From an uncultured Lachnospiraceae bacterium (GTDB lineage: Bacteria > Bacillota > Clostridia > Lachnospirales > Lachnospiraceae), in NCBI GenBank assembly GCA_910588875.1, contig CAJURT010000041.1, positions 1 through 30,131 on the forward strand: 30,131 bases of DNA, in the 5' to 3' direction. Positions 23,397 to 30,131 of this stretch are shown here, one piece after another (the first letter of the stretch is position 1; the number at the start of each line of letters is the position of its first letter). The position numbers were made by a program, and so were the translations under genes. The notes below the pieces were generated by a model. It made no database searches, was not told the DNA's origin, and saw nothing but the letters and a program-made list of their open reading frames with translations.

Positions 23397-23969
23397 ATGA
23401 AAAAATTAGCAACTTTGTTCACCGATTCGTACAACGAATTCAAGAACGTGAGGACACTTACTATGACAGGCATGCTTGGTGCAGTCTCGGTTGTCCTGGG
23501 GTATTTTACCCTGGCAATCGGTGATTATATCAAGATCGGTTTTTCCAGCATTGCCAACCAAATGGTACATTATCTGTTCGGGCCGGTGGTCGGTGGTGCA
23601 TTTGGAGGGGCGTTGGATATCCTCAAGTATATGGTTAAGCCCACCGGCCCATATTTTCCAGGATGGACTTTCGGGGCGATGCTGGCAGGTGTGATCTATG
23701 GGATTTTTTATTACAAAAAGCCTGTATCCCTCTGGCGGGTGCTGGTAGCGGAATTTGTGGTATCGGTTCTCTGCAATATGCTGTTAGGTACCTACTGGCT
23801 TACCTTGATGTACGGCAACCGCTTTTTTGATCTGTTTTGGCTGCGTGTCCAGAAGAACCTGATTATGTGGCCAATTAATTCCCTGATTTTTTATACGATT
23901 GCAAAAAATATGGAGGCAGCAGGAGTATTCCGTATCCTGAAAGGCCCAGGAAAGGCTGTGTCCCGATAA
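23397..23969 (+). CDS. folT: Folate-family ECF transporter S component
   Basis: This 190-residue integral membrane protein has about five to six hydrophobic segments and the S-component pattern MTGMLGAVSVVLGYF near the N-terminus. GFSSIANQMVHYLFGPVVGG and WTFGAMLAGVIYGIFYYKKP follow. As a substrate-binding S component it captures folate and works with a shared energising module (EcfT and two ATPases) encoded elsewhere. The THF riboswitch directly upstream gives strong independent support for folate. AAGGAGG precedes the ATG at good distance and is itself the regulated element. No sign of damage. Confidence 0.92.
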   Translation: MKKLATLFTDSYNEFKNVRTLTMTGMLGAVSVVLGYFTLAIGDYIKIGFSSIANQMVHYLFGPVVGGAFGGALDILKYMVKPTGPYFPGWTFGAMLAGVIYGIFYYKKPVSLWRVLVAEFVVSVLCNMLLGTYWLTLMYGNRFFDLFWLRVQKNLIMWPINSLIFYTIAKNMEAAGVFRILKGPGKAVSR

Positions 23970-24082
23970 AGGACAAGGAAAGGGCAACCAAACAGGAGGA
24001 TCCGGGCACAATAGGCAAAATTGGAATGTACGGCCTGAATTTGCATATATTGAGACAAAGAGGTGTGCGGAAGTGATGCCAG

Positions 24083-25273
24083 ATGCAGATTTACGTTGTG
24101 AAGGAAGGGGACAATGTAGATAAAATCGCGTCCTCCATGGGGATCCCGGTAGATGCATTGATTTATGATAACCAGATTGAATATCCTTATCGCCTGGCTG
24201 TTGGCCAGGCACTTTTTGTTGGGGATTATTTGGGAAGATACACAGGTGACGGGTGTATTCCGCTGAGGGATAGCAGGGAGCACAGAAACCGAAAGCCGTT
24301 GTATGTGAGCGGATATGCCTATCCCTACATCCAAAATGAGGTGCTTGAGGAGACACTGCCAGAATTGACGGCAATCTACATATTTTCTTATGGGTTTACA
24401 AAAGAGGGGGAATTGGTGCCCCCTTCCCGCAACGAGGACTGGATGATTGAGGCGGCGCGGCAGCAGAATGTGCGTCCCGTGCTGACCTTGACGCCGTTAA
24501 GCAGTGACGGGCGCTTTAACAACCAGCTGGTGACGGTTCTGGTGCAGGACCGCGCCCTGCAGCAAAAGCTTTTGTGGGCCATAGGGAGTGTTATGCAGCA
24601 GAAGGGCTACGGGGGATTGGATATTGATTTTGAATATGTGCAGGCACAGGACAGGGAGGCGTTTGCAGCTTTTGTGGAATTTGCCACCCAGGTGATGAAT
24701 CTGTTTGGCTATCCGGTCAGCGTTGCTCTGGCGCCAAAGACCTCCCGGAACCAGCGGGGTATCTTGTATGAAGGGATGGATTACCGGCTGCTGGGGGCTG
24801 CGGCAAACCGGGTGATGCTGATGACGTATGAGTGGGGGTATACATACGGCCCACCCATGGCAGTTGCGCCCCTCAACATGGTCCGCAGGGTAGTGGATTA
24901 TGCGGTGTCAGAGATTCCCGCCGATAAGATCAGCCTGGGAATTCCCAATTATGGGTATGACTGGCCGCTTCCTTATGTGCAGGGCACCACCAAGGCAACG
25001 ACGATAGGAACCCTGGAGGCAATCCGCCTGGCCATTGACCATGGGGTGGAGATCCGCTTTGACGAGACGGCCATGTCCCCATATTTCCGGTATTGGCAGT
25101 ATGGGATCCAGCATGAGGTATGGTTTGAGGATGTGAGGAGTTTGCAGGCAAAATTCAGGTTAGTGAAGGAATATGGGCTGAGCGGGGTGGGGTACTGGCA
25201 GCTGATGAGGTATTTCCGTGCAAACTGGCTGCTGCTGGAAGAGATGTTTTTGACGGAACGCGGGTATCCGTAA
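24083..25273 (+). CDS. LysM and GH18 domain protein (SleL/YaaH-type cortex glucosaminidase)
   Basis: This 396-residue protein starts with one LysM peptidoglycan-binding domain (IYVVKEGDNVDKIASSMGI, about 1-47). A glycosyl hydrolase family 18 barrel follows (about 70-390). The catalytic motif is GLDIDFEY, with the acid Glu last. YaaH/SleL enzymes act on spore cortex muropeptides during germination and usually carry two LysM domains; this one has one. No signal peptide is seen, as usual for spore coat or cortex-associated members. GGAAGTGA precedes the ATG. The preceding folT gene ends 113 bases upstream. A germination role is inferred from the family. It is the main sign in this window that the organism sporulates. 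Confidence 0.88.
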   Translation: MQIYVVKEGDNVDKIASSMGIPVDALIYDNQIEYPYRLAVGQALFVGDYLGRYTGDGCIPLRDSREHRNRKPLYVSGYAYPYIQNEVLEETLPELTAIYIFSYGFTKEGELVPPSRNEDWMIEAARQQNVRPVLTLTPLSSDGRFNNQLVTVLVQDRALQQKLLWAIGSVMQQKGYGGLDIDFEYVQAQDREAFAAFVEFATQVMNLFGYPVSVALAPKTSRNQRGILYEGMDYRLLGAAANRVMLMTYEWGYTYGPPMAVAPLNMVRRVVDYAVSEIPADKISLGIPNYGYDWPLPYVQGTTKATTIGTLEAIRLAIDHGVEIRFDETAMSPYFRYWQYGIQHEVWFEDVRSLQAKFRLVKEYGLSGVGYWQLMRYFRANWLLLEEMFLTERGYP

Positions 25274-25319
25274 ATATGTGCAGGGTTTCAGCCATGCATC
25301 AGCACGGCCCGGGATTATA

Positions 25320-26078
25320 TCAGGGGAAGAGATGGCTTAAAAGTTTCAGGTACATGCTGCAGCCGGCAGTTATGGCTGCAGAACCTGCACAGGTTGGGAA
25401 GAGGCAGATGAAAAAAGCCATTAGCATTTCCGAAATAGTGAGTGTACCGCCGTTTTCCTGGAGGGCCTGGAACAGGGCATCATCATAGACCGGGGGACGC
25501 CGGAAGCATTGGTGCCGGATCAGCAGTTCACGCAGATGGCGCCAGTAGAGTTTGTCCCCAAGGAACCCCCAGGCTATGGCCAGCAGGAGCCGGTAGGCCA
25601 GGGCCAGCAGTGCGGCAGTTCCCGGATGGTTCATGGCCAACTGTGAAAAGCCCAGGGGGAAGCCGCTGAGAAAACACAGGGTGGAGAGAAATATGTGATA
25701 GGAGAAGGTGGCAAAGGTGAGAATCCCATAGGCAAACAGCCAGGTTTTCCACATTTTCCGATAAAGAAGCCAATCCAGTCCAAAGAATGCGCTGCACCAA
25801 TTGAAGGTACACTTCTTATGGCGTCTTTTGGAGAACCGTTCCATATAGTTCTGGAACTGGCTGCCGATGCAGATTTCAAGGTCAGTCAGCAGATATCCCC
25901 GGAAAGTCTCAGAGGGAATCGGCACAGGGTCTGGGGAGGGAACCGATGTGTGGGGATTGCGGGCAGATGAGGCACCGGTTTGGGAGGAGGGAAAAAGAGT
26001 GCCGCATTTAGGGCAGAACCGGGAAGAAAGGGGGATTGCGGCATTGCATTGGGGGCATATTTTTGTATAGATATCCAT
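25320..26078 (-). CDS. Zinc-ribbon and DUF2628 membrane protein
   Basis: This 252-residue protein has an N-terminal zinc ribbon (CPQC then CPKCGTLF, about 8-29). A Ser/Pro linker follows, then a region with several hydrophobic segments. The stretch CTFNWCSAFFGLDWLLYRKMW is characteristic of DUF2628, an uncharacterised membrane domain found with zinc ribbons. ATG 26078 was chosen over 26099 because GGAG lies 8 bases upstream. It is convergent with the GH18 gene and divergent from the FIST gene. Function is unknown; the ribbon may stabilise or bind protein rather than nucleic acid. Confidence 0.82.
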   Translation of the reverse strand: MDIYTKICPQCNAAIPLSSRFCPKCGTLFPSSQTGASSARNPHTSVPSPDPVPIPSETFRGYLLTDLEICIGSQFQNYMERFSKRRHKKCTFNWCSAFFGLDWLLYRKMWKTWLFAYGILTFATFSYHIFLSTLCFLSGFPLGFSQLAMNHPGTAALLALAYRLLLAIAWGFLGDKLYWRHLRELLIRHQCFRRPPVYDDALFQALQENGGTLTISEMLMAFFICLFPTCAGSAAITAGCSMYLKLLSHLFP

Positions 26079-26199
26079 AGATTTTCTCCATCTGTGCATT
26101 TGAGGTTCCTGGGTGCAAAGGTTTTATTTATTTTATCATAGCCGGAGGGGAAAATAAAGGAACAGATACCCAAAATCAGGGAATTTGTGGAAATAAATA

Positions 26200-26228
26200 T
26201 TGACGCTCCCAGGGGGATAAAGTATAAT
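26200..26228 (+). promoter_or_regulatory. Sigma-A promoter of the FIST-chemoreceptor operon
   Basis: TTGACG at 26200-26205 and TATAAT at 26223-26228 have a 17-base spacer, close to full consensus. A start near 26235 leaves an 85-base leader. Confidence 0.85.
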
Positions 26229-26235
26229 AAGGTAG

Positions 26236-26282
26236 AAAACAGGCAGCCGCCGGGCGTCAGATTACCCCCCGGCTGTTGTTTT
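26236..26282 (+). promoter_or_regulatory. Leader hairpin at the predicted 5' end of the FIST mRNA
   Basis: AAAACA (26236-26241) and CAGCCG (26244-26249) pair with CGGCTG (26270-26275) and TGTTTT (26277-26282). The stem begins at the predicted first transcribed base. It may protect the 5' end or act as a weak attenuator; the T-rich 3' arm allows either. Confidence 0.6.
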
Positions 26283-26319
26283 GTGAAAAACAATATATAC
26301 ATAGTGAAGAGGGGATGCT

Positions 26320-27375
26320 ATGAGACAGTTCTTTGGTATGAGCAGGAATGGGGATCTGCGGGAGGCCGTAAGCGGGCTTGTTGGGCCACAGCTGATCCTT
26401 TTGATGTCTAATGAACGGCAGTTTGAGAAGCATGTGGAGGAACTGGAGAAGTTGTTCCCGGGAGTGCCCAGCATCGGATGCATCGGGATGAGTTATGATA
26501 CCCAGGTGGTGGAGAGCGGCGTTGGGGTGGCGGCTTTTCTGGATGGGGTCTGTGCTGCGGCGAATGTGCTGGAACAGGTGTCCGTGATGCCGGTCAGGTA
26601 TATTGACCGCCTGGAAAAGGATGTAAGCCAGGTCAATGCTTCTGCAAAAGATACGGTCTGCATTGATTTTTGTTCCGGGAATGATGCCTGTGTACTGACT
26701 ACGATGCACAGTGTGTTAAAACAGAGGGGCATATCCCTAGTAGGCGGAACCGGTGACGGAGGCAAGGTTTCCGCCAATGGAAAGGTTTATCCCGACGGGG
26801 TGGCTTATGCATTAGTCCGTAATGAGAACGGAAAGGTAAAAGCATACAAGGAGAACATTTACCATACAAAAGGGGATTACCGTTTTATTGCATCCCGGAC
26901 GGATAAAGCCAGATATATCCTTGGGGCGCTCAATGGCATGCCGGCTAAGCAGGTATATCAGAAGATTCTGAAGGTTAGTGAACAGGAGATCCCAACCCAG
27001 ACCTTCAAGAATCCCTTTGGCAAGATCAATGGGAATGACATCTGCATCATTTCCATCAAGGAAGTAAATGGGGATTCATTGGCCTGCTTCCGCCAGGTGA
27101 ACGACTCGGATGTTCTGGTATTGCTGGAACTTGGAGACTACCGTGGGGTTGTGAAGGAGACGATCAGCACGATCCGCAGGGAATTCCCCAGGATTTCTGC
27201 AGTGTTTTCCGTAAACTGCCTGTTCCGCTATAAGCTTTTCAGCCAGAATGGCTATATGCAGGAATACCTGCAGGATATGAGCGCTCTGGGCAGCCACTGC
27301 GGCCTGGTGGGATATGGGGAGCATTACAACAACCGTTTTGTCAACCAGTCCATGACCTGCGTGGTATTTGAGTAA
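26320..27375 (+). CDS. FIST domain sensor protein
   Basis: This 351-residue soluble protein has the FIST_N and FIST_C layout. The N-terminal half includes PSIGCIGMSYDTQV, GVGVAAFLDG, and a Gly-rich loop LVGGTGDGGKVSANGKVYPDG. The C-terminal half includes ALNGMPAKQVYQKIL and ends in a GLVGYGEHYNN loop. FIST domains are thought to sense small ligands, possibly amino acids, and are often joined to signalling modules. Here the output module is a separate gene 13 bases downstream, a cytosolic chemoreceptor. GAGGGG precedes the ATG. No membrane segment or signal peptide is seen, so sensing should be intracellular. Confidence 0.87.
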   Translation: MRQFFGMSRNGDLREAVSGLVGPQLILLMSNERQFEKHVEELEKLFPGVPSIGCIGMSYDTQVVESGVGVAAFLDGVCAAANVLEQVSVMPVRYIDRLEKDVSQVNASAKDTVCIDFCSGNDACVLTTMHSVLKQRGISLVGGTGDGGKVSANGKVYPDGVAYALVRNENGKVKAYKENIYHTKGDYRFIASRTDKARYILGALNGMPAKQVYQKILKVSEQEIPTQTFKNPFGKINGNDICIISIKEVNGDSLACFRQVNDSDVLVLLELGDYRGVVKETISTIRREFPRISAVFSVNCLFRYKLFSQNGYMQEYLQDMSALGSHCGLVGYGEHYNNRFVNQSMTCVVFE

Positions 27376-27388
27376 GGGGGGATAAACT

Positions 27389-28333
27389 ATGTCATTTTGG
27401 AAAAAATCCCGGAATGGGGCAGGCAAAAGCCAAGGCACGAAGCGGGGGCTTTATCCGGTTTTGTTTGTGATGGATACCTTAAAGGATTACCGCAATGAAC
27501 TTGTACAAAAAGAGGTGGATTCCCTCCAGGAACTTGCCCTGGTAAGGAGTTCTTTTAATAAGGTTATGATGGAGGCGGGGAATTTCCAGGATAAGCTGCA
27601 GGACTTTGGGCAGAACTTTTTCAATATCGAACAGGTGTCCGGTGAGTTTGAGGCGGTCAGGAATAAGATTAATGAATCCGTTGTGCAGGCCCAGGGGGAG
27701 GTGTCGCAGCTGAAGGACAGTTCCATGCAGGTGGAAGAGCATTTCGTGGAGATGAACAGCACGTTTGAAGATCTCCAGGGGGCTGTGGAGAAGATCAAGA
27801 GTTGCATGAGCGAGATTGTTTCCATTGCAAACCAGACGAATATCCTGGCGCTGAATGCTTCCATAGAGGCAGCGCGGGCAGGTGCCCAGGGAAAGGGGTT
27901 TGCCGTGGTAGCCTCCGAGGTGAAAAAGCTGGCAGATGAGATTAAGGATCTGACGGCACTGGTAGATTCCAGCATTAATGACGTGGAGCAGGGGACAGAT
28001 AAGCTGAATACCAGCATCCACACATCAAAGCAGGCATTAGGGCATAGCATGGAAAAAGTGAATGAAACCTACGAGATGTTTGACAAGATCACGCAGGCAG
28101 CGGAAGGGGCGGCTTCTGTCCAGTCCCAGATTTCCGGGGTGATCGGAGATTCAAGATCAGCCCTGCAGATCCTGTGCGGTTTCTTTGACAAAATCAAGGA
28201 TCAGTACCAGGAGGTGGTAAAACACATCAACCATGCAAGCTATCTTGGCAGCACAAAAAGTGCCATGTTTGAGGATATTGATAATATGATGTCACAGATC
28301 CCGCCGATTATCCATGAGGACGGGGAAGGATGA
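27389..28333 (+). CDS. Cytosolic methyl-accepting chemotaxis-type signalling protein
   Basis: This 314-residue coiled-coil protein carries the conserved chemoreceptor hairpin tip (IVSIANQTNILALNASIEAA, then GKGFAVVASEVKKLADE). This is the site that contacts CheA and CheW. It has no transmembrane segment, no HAMP and no obvious ligand domain. The sensor is therefore probably the FIST protein encoded just upstream. Long helices flank the tip (about 40-130 and 190-290). GGGGGGA precedes the ATG. No Che genes lie in the window, so partners must be elsewhere. Output could be chemotaxis or a chemotaxis-like pathway. Confidence 0.9.
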   Translation: MSFWKKSRNGAGKSQGTKRGLYPVLFVMDTLKDYRNELVQKEVDSLQELALVRSSFNKVMMEAGNFQDKLQDFGQNFFNIEQVSGEFEAVRNKINESVVQAQGEVSQLKDSSMQVEEHFVEMNSTFEDLQGAVEKIKSCMSEIVSIANQTNILALNASIEAARAGAQGKGFAVVASEVKKLADEIKDLTALVDSSINDVEQGTDKLNTSIHTSKQALGHSMEKVNETYEMFDKITQAAEGAASVQSQISGVIGDSRSALQILCGFFDKIKDQYQEVVKHINHASYLGSTKSAMFEDIDNMMSQIPPIIHEDGEG

Positions 28334-28335
28334 AG

Positions 28336-28364
28336 AAGAGGCGCTGCTTTGGGCAGCGCCTCTT
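28336..28364. terminator. Bidirectional intrinsic terminator
   Basis: AAGAGGCGCTGC (28336-28347) pairs perfectly with GCAGCGCCTCTT (28353-28364) around a 5-base loop. It lies between the ends of two convergent genes, the chemoreceptor and mrp, and T/C-rich flanks occur in both directions. It starts only three bases after the chemoreceptor stop. Confidence 0.85.
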
Positions 28365-28368
28365 GCTG

Positions 28369-29214
28369 TTACAGGGAAAGCAGCCGGTCCGTGGCTTCGT
28401 CCATCCAGTTTTCATCCAGATACTCAATGGTCCCTGCATCCACATGTCCGGCAATGGCCGGGGCAATAGGCAGCTTGGCAAGGACAGGGAGTCCGAATTC
28501 CCCTGCAATCTCGTCAATATGGCTTTCCCCAAAGACGGAGATTTTCTTTCCGCAGTCCGGGCATTCCAGGTAACTCATGTTTTCCACCAGGCCGATGATC
28601 GGGATATCCATCTTCTTTGCCATATTGACGGCCTTGGACACGATCATGGACACCAGTTCCTGGGGTGAGGTTACGATAATAATCCCATCCACCGGCAGGG
28701 ACTGGAACACGGTGAGGGGCACATCGCCGGTTCCGGGGGGCATATCTACAAACATATAGTCCACATTCTCCCACAGCGCCTCCTGCCAGAATTGTTTGAC
28801 AGCACCCGCAATGACTGGCCCCCGCCAGATAACAGGGTCTGTGTCATGGTCTAAAAGCAGGTTGGCAGACATGATGTCAATGCCGGTTGCAGTGGTGGCG
28901 GGAACCATCAGCCCGTCAGGGGTGACGCTGATGCCATCCGTGCCAAGGCCGAAGGACTTGGGGATGGAAGGGCCGGTGATATCCGCATCTAAAATTGCGG
29001 TATGCTTGCCTCTGGCATTCATCCTGACGGCCAGAAGGGAAGTTACCAGGGATTTCCCGACGCCTCCCTTGCCGCTGACGATACCAATGACTTTACCTAC
29101 CGAACTGGCCGGGTTTAACGGTTCAAGAAAGCTGGTGCGGTCCGCGGTGCGGCTGCTGCAGTTTTCCCCACAGGAACTGCAGTCATGGGTACAATTTGCA
29201 CTTGCTTCACTCAT
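28369..29214 (-). CDS. mrp: Mrp/NBP35-type Fe-S cluster carrier ATPase
   Basis: This 281-residue P-loop ATPase of the Mrp/ApbC/NBP35 family moves Fe-S clusters to apo-proteins. It has the deviant Walker A GKGGVGKSLVTSLLA, DADITGPSIPKSFGL, and VDMPPGTGD (Walker B region). A C-terminal CPDC lies in SYLECPDCGKK and bridges a cluster in the dimer. The N-terminus adds a Cys cluster (C-x3-C-x2-C-x3-C in NCTHDCSSCGENC), recalling the extra cluster site of eukaryotic NBP35 but with different spacing. AGGAGGT precedes the ATG. It is a single gene, convergent with the chemoreceptor and divergent from the sortase. Confidence 0.93.
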   Translation of the reverse strand: MSEASANCTHDCSSCGENCSSRTADRTSFLEPLNPASSVGKVIGIVSGKGGVGKSLVTSLLAVRMNARGKHTAILDADITGPSIPKSFGLGTDGISVTPDGLMVPATTATGIDIMSANLLLDHDTDPVIWRGPVIAGAVKQFWQEALWENVDYMFVDMPPGTGDVPLTVFQSLPVDGIIIVTSPQELVSMIVSKAVNMAKKMDIPIIGLVENMSYLECPDCGKKISVFGESHIDEIAGEFGLPVLAKLPIAPAIAGHVDAGTIEYLDENWMDEATDRLLSL

Positions 29215-29324
29215 GTGAAATACCTCCTATTCGTGACACATTGCATTTATGGCCTTGCAATGCCATACAAAACAGAATACCACATTTACCAGAAAAGGAA
29301 AAGCCCTTCTGACAGATTTTTTAC

Positions 29325-29353
29325 TTGCATCCGGCCGGAGAAAGCGGTATCAT
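29325..29353 (+). promoter_or_regulatory. Sigma-A promoter of the sortase gene
   Basis: TTGCAT at 29325-29330 and TATCAT at 29348-29353 have a 17-base spacer, 40 bases upstream of the sortase ATG. Motif match only. Confidence 0.5.
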
Positions 29354-29392
29354 GGAAGGGAGAAAAAGTAAAAAGAAAGAGAATTTTGACAG

Positions 29393-30088
29393 ATGGAAAA
29401 GAAAAAATTAAACCGTGTGGTGTTACTGCGTGCTATGCTGGTGGTCTGTGTGGCAGTGTTTTTGGTTAGTGGGTTTATGCTGATCCGGGATTATATACAG
29501 ACAAGCAGGCAGCAGGAAACATTTGACCAATTAAGCAGCAGGTTCGCTCTGGAGGCCAAGGAGGCGGCTGCCGGGCAGGATCCGGAGGGACAGAACGGGG
29601 AAGAGGGGCAGCAGGAGCAGAAGCAGCGAATGTCACCCCAGGAGTGGAGCAGGCAGTGGGAACGCCTGGCACAGGAACGCTTTGAGGTCTATCGGTCAAT
29701 GAAGGCGGAGAATCCCGATATGGTCGGCTGGATCCGAATCCAGGGGACTGCCATTGATTATCCGGTGATGCAGACCCCTGACCGGGTGGATTTTTATCTG
29801 CACCGGGATTTTTATAAGAATAAGAGCAGCTACGGCACGCCCTATATGTCAGAGGTATGCCGCTATGAGGAGCCGAGGACCAGCCTGATGATCAATGGGC
29901 ATCATATGAGGAACGGTTCCATGTTTGCAGCGCTCCAAAATTACACGGAGCAGGAATATTTTACCGAACATCCCTATGTACAGTTTGATACTATGGAGGA
30001 GGCCGGAAGTTATGAGGTGGCTGCCGTAATCAAACTGAGCGCTTCCGGAGACCAGACCATCTGGCAGCAGCTTTTGTTCGTAAAATGA
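29393..30088 (+). pseudogene. srtB: Class B sortase, truncated at the window edge
   Basis: This sortase anchors surface proteins to peptidoglycan. An N-terminal membrane segment (about 10-32) and a Gln/Glu-rich linker lead to the class B fold, with MVGWIRIQGTAIDYPVMQ and RDFYKNKSSYGTPYM. The catalytic His lies in LMINGHHM. The reading frame stops after WQQLLFVK (231 residues), before the catalytic Cys (TLxTC) and Arg that should follow some 40-60 residues later. The sequence after about 30079 turns AT-rich and unlike sortase. So the gene is cut by an insertion or rearrangement, or joined wrongly in assembly. The start ATG 29393 has only a weak ribosome site. As it stands it cannot be an active transpeptidase. 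Confidence 0.82.
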
Positions 30089-30131
30089 AATTTTAAATTC
30101 TACTTCTTCAATGGGGAGTGGAGTTTACCCC
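30080..30131. other. Abrupt change of sequence, possible insertion end
   Basis: From about 30080 the sequence turns AT-rich (AATTTTAAATTC) and ends with GGGGAGTGGAGTTTACCCC, which has short complementary ends. It does not continue the sortase in any frame. It could be the terminal repeat of an insertion element beginning at the window edge. Too little is present to name it. Confidence 0.35.

Noticed and set aside
1..30131. CRISPR array, tRNA or rRNA genes, prophage genes
   Set aside because: No regularly spaced direct repeats with unique spacers, no cloverleaf with CCA end, no rRNA-like stretch and no phage structural genes were seen.

Overview
The window looks like chromosome of a spore-forming, Gram-positive Clostridia of the Lachnospiraceae type. 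Supporting signs are the strong AGGAGG ribosome binding sites, sigma-A promoters of Firmicutes type, a tetrahydrofolate riboswitch in front of an ECF folate S component, a LysM plus GH18 cortex-lytic type enzyme, a class B sortase and a GlcT-type antitermination system. Most genes look vertically inherited and intact. The two ends look repetitive or disrupted, so the piece may be a contig bounded by repeats.

Layout. (1) 1-490: no credible gene, but a dense series of compact hairpins (70-445) that looks like a structured repeat or RNA. (2) 490-2933: a secreted calcium-loop and His-rich small protein, 37-bp tandem repeats, an ECF sigma factor, and an overlapping RsgI-like membrane anti-sigma factor with a conserved Asn-Pro site and a repetitive His-tailed exterior. 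(3) 2957-11310: an acid-sugar (tetronate-type) catabolic locus. A sigma-54 activator sits between two divergent arms, each with a consensus sigma-54 promoter. The minus arm encodes a SAF-domain oxidoreductase and a DUF1537 kinase. The plus arm encodes a GntP permease carrying a one-base frameshift, a zinc-type dehydrogenase and a class II aldolase-family decarboxylase. (4) 11311-12059: gene debris and a terminator. (5) 12060-18325: an iron-dependent alcohol dehydrogenase, divergent from a heterodimeric ABC exporter, a 23-codon coupled ORF and a secreted subtilase. (6) 18339-22009: a glucose-family PTS EIICBA with a perfect promoter and a ribonucleic antiterminator in its leader, a hairpin-rich spacer, and the PRD antiterminator. 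(7) 22086-25273: a Dus enzyme, the THF riboswitch with folT, and a LysM-GH18 protein. (8) 25320-30131: a zinc-ribbon DUF2628 membrane protein, a FIST sensor with a cytosolic chemoreceptor, an Mrp-type Fe-S carrier, and a class B sortase broken at the window edge.

Working logic. The sigma-54 activator probably senses an acid sugar and fires both arms. GntP would import the substrate, dehydrogenation would give a 3-oxo acid, the DUF1537 kinase would phosphorylate it and the OtnC-like enzyme would decarboxylate it to a triose phosphate. The PRD antiterminator probably controls the EIICBA mRNA through the leader. The FIST and chemoreceptor genes probably form a sensor split over two polypeptides.

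Most unusual points: the hairpin cassette at the left end, the ECF/RsgI-like module with a repeat-rich exterior, the paired sigma-54 promoters controlling a non-standard set of tetronate enzymes, the homopolymer frameshift in the permease, and the small ORF coupled to the protease. All functions are read from the sequence alone; no database search was possible.
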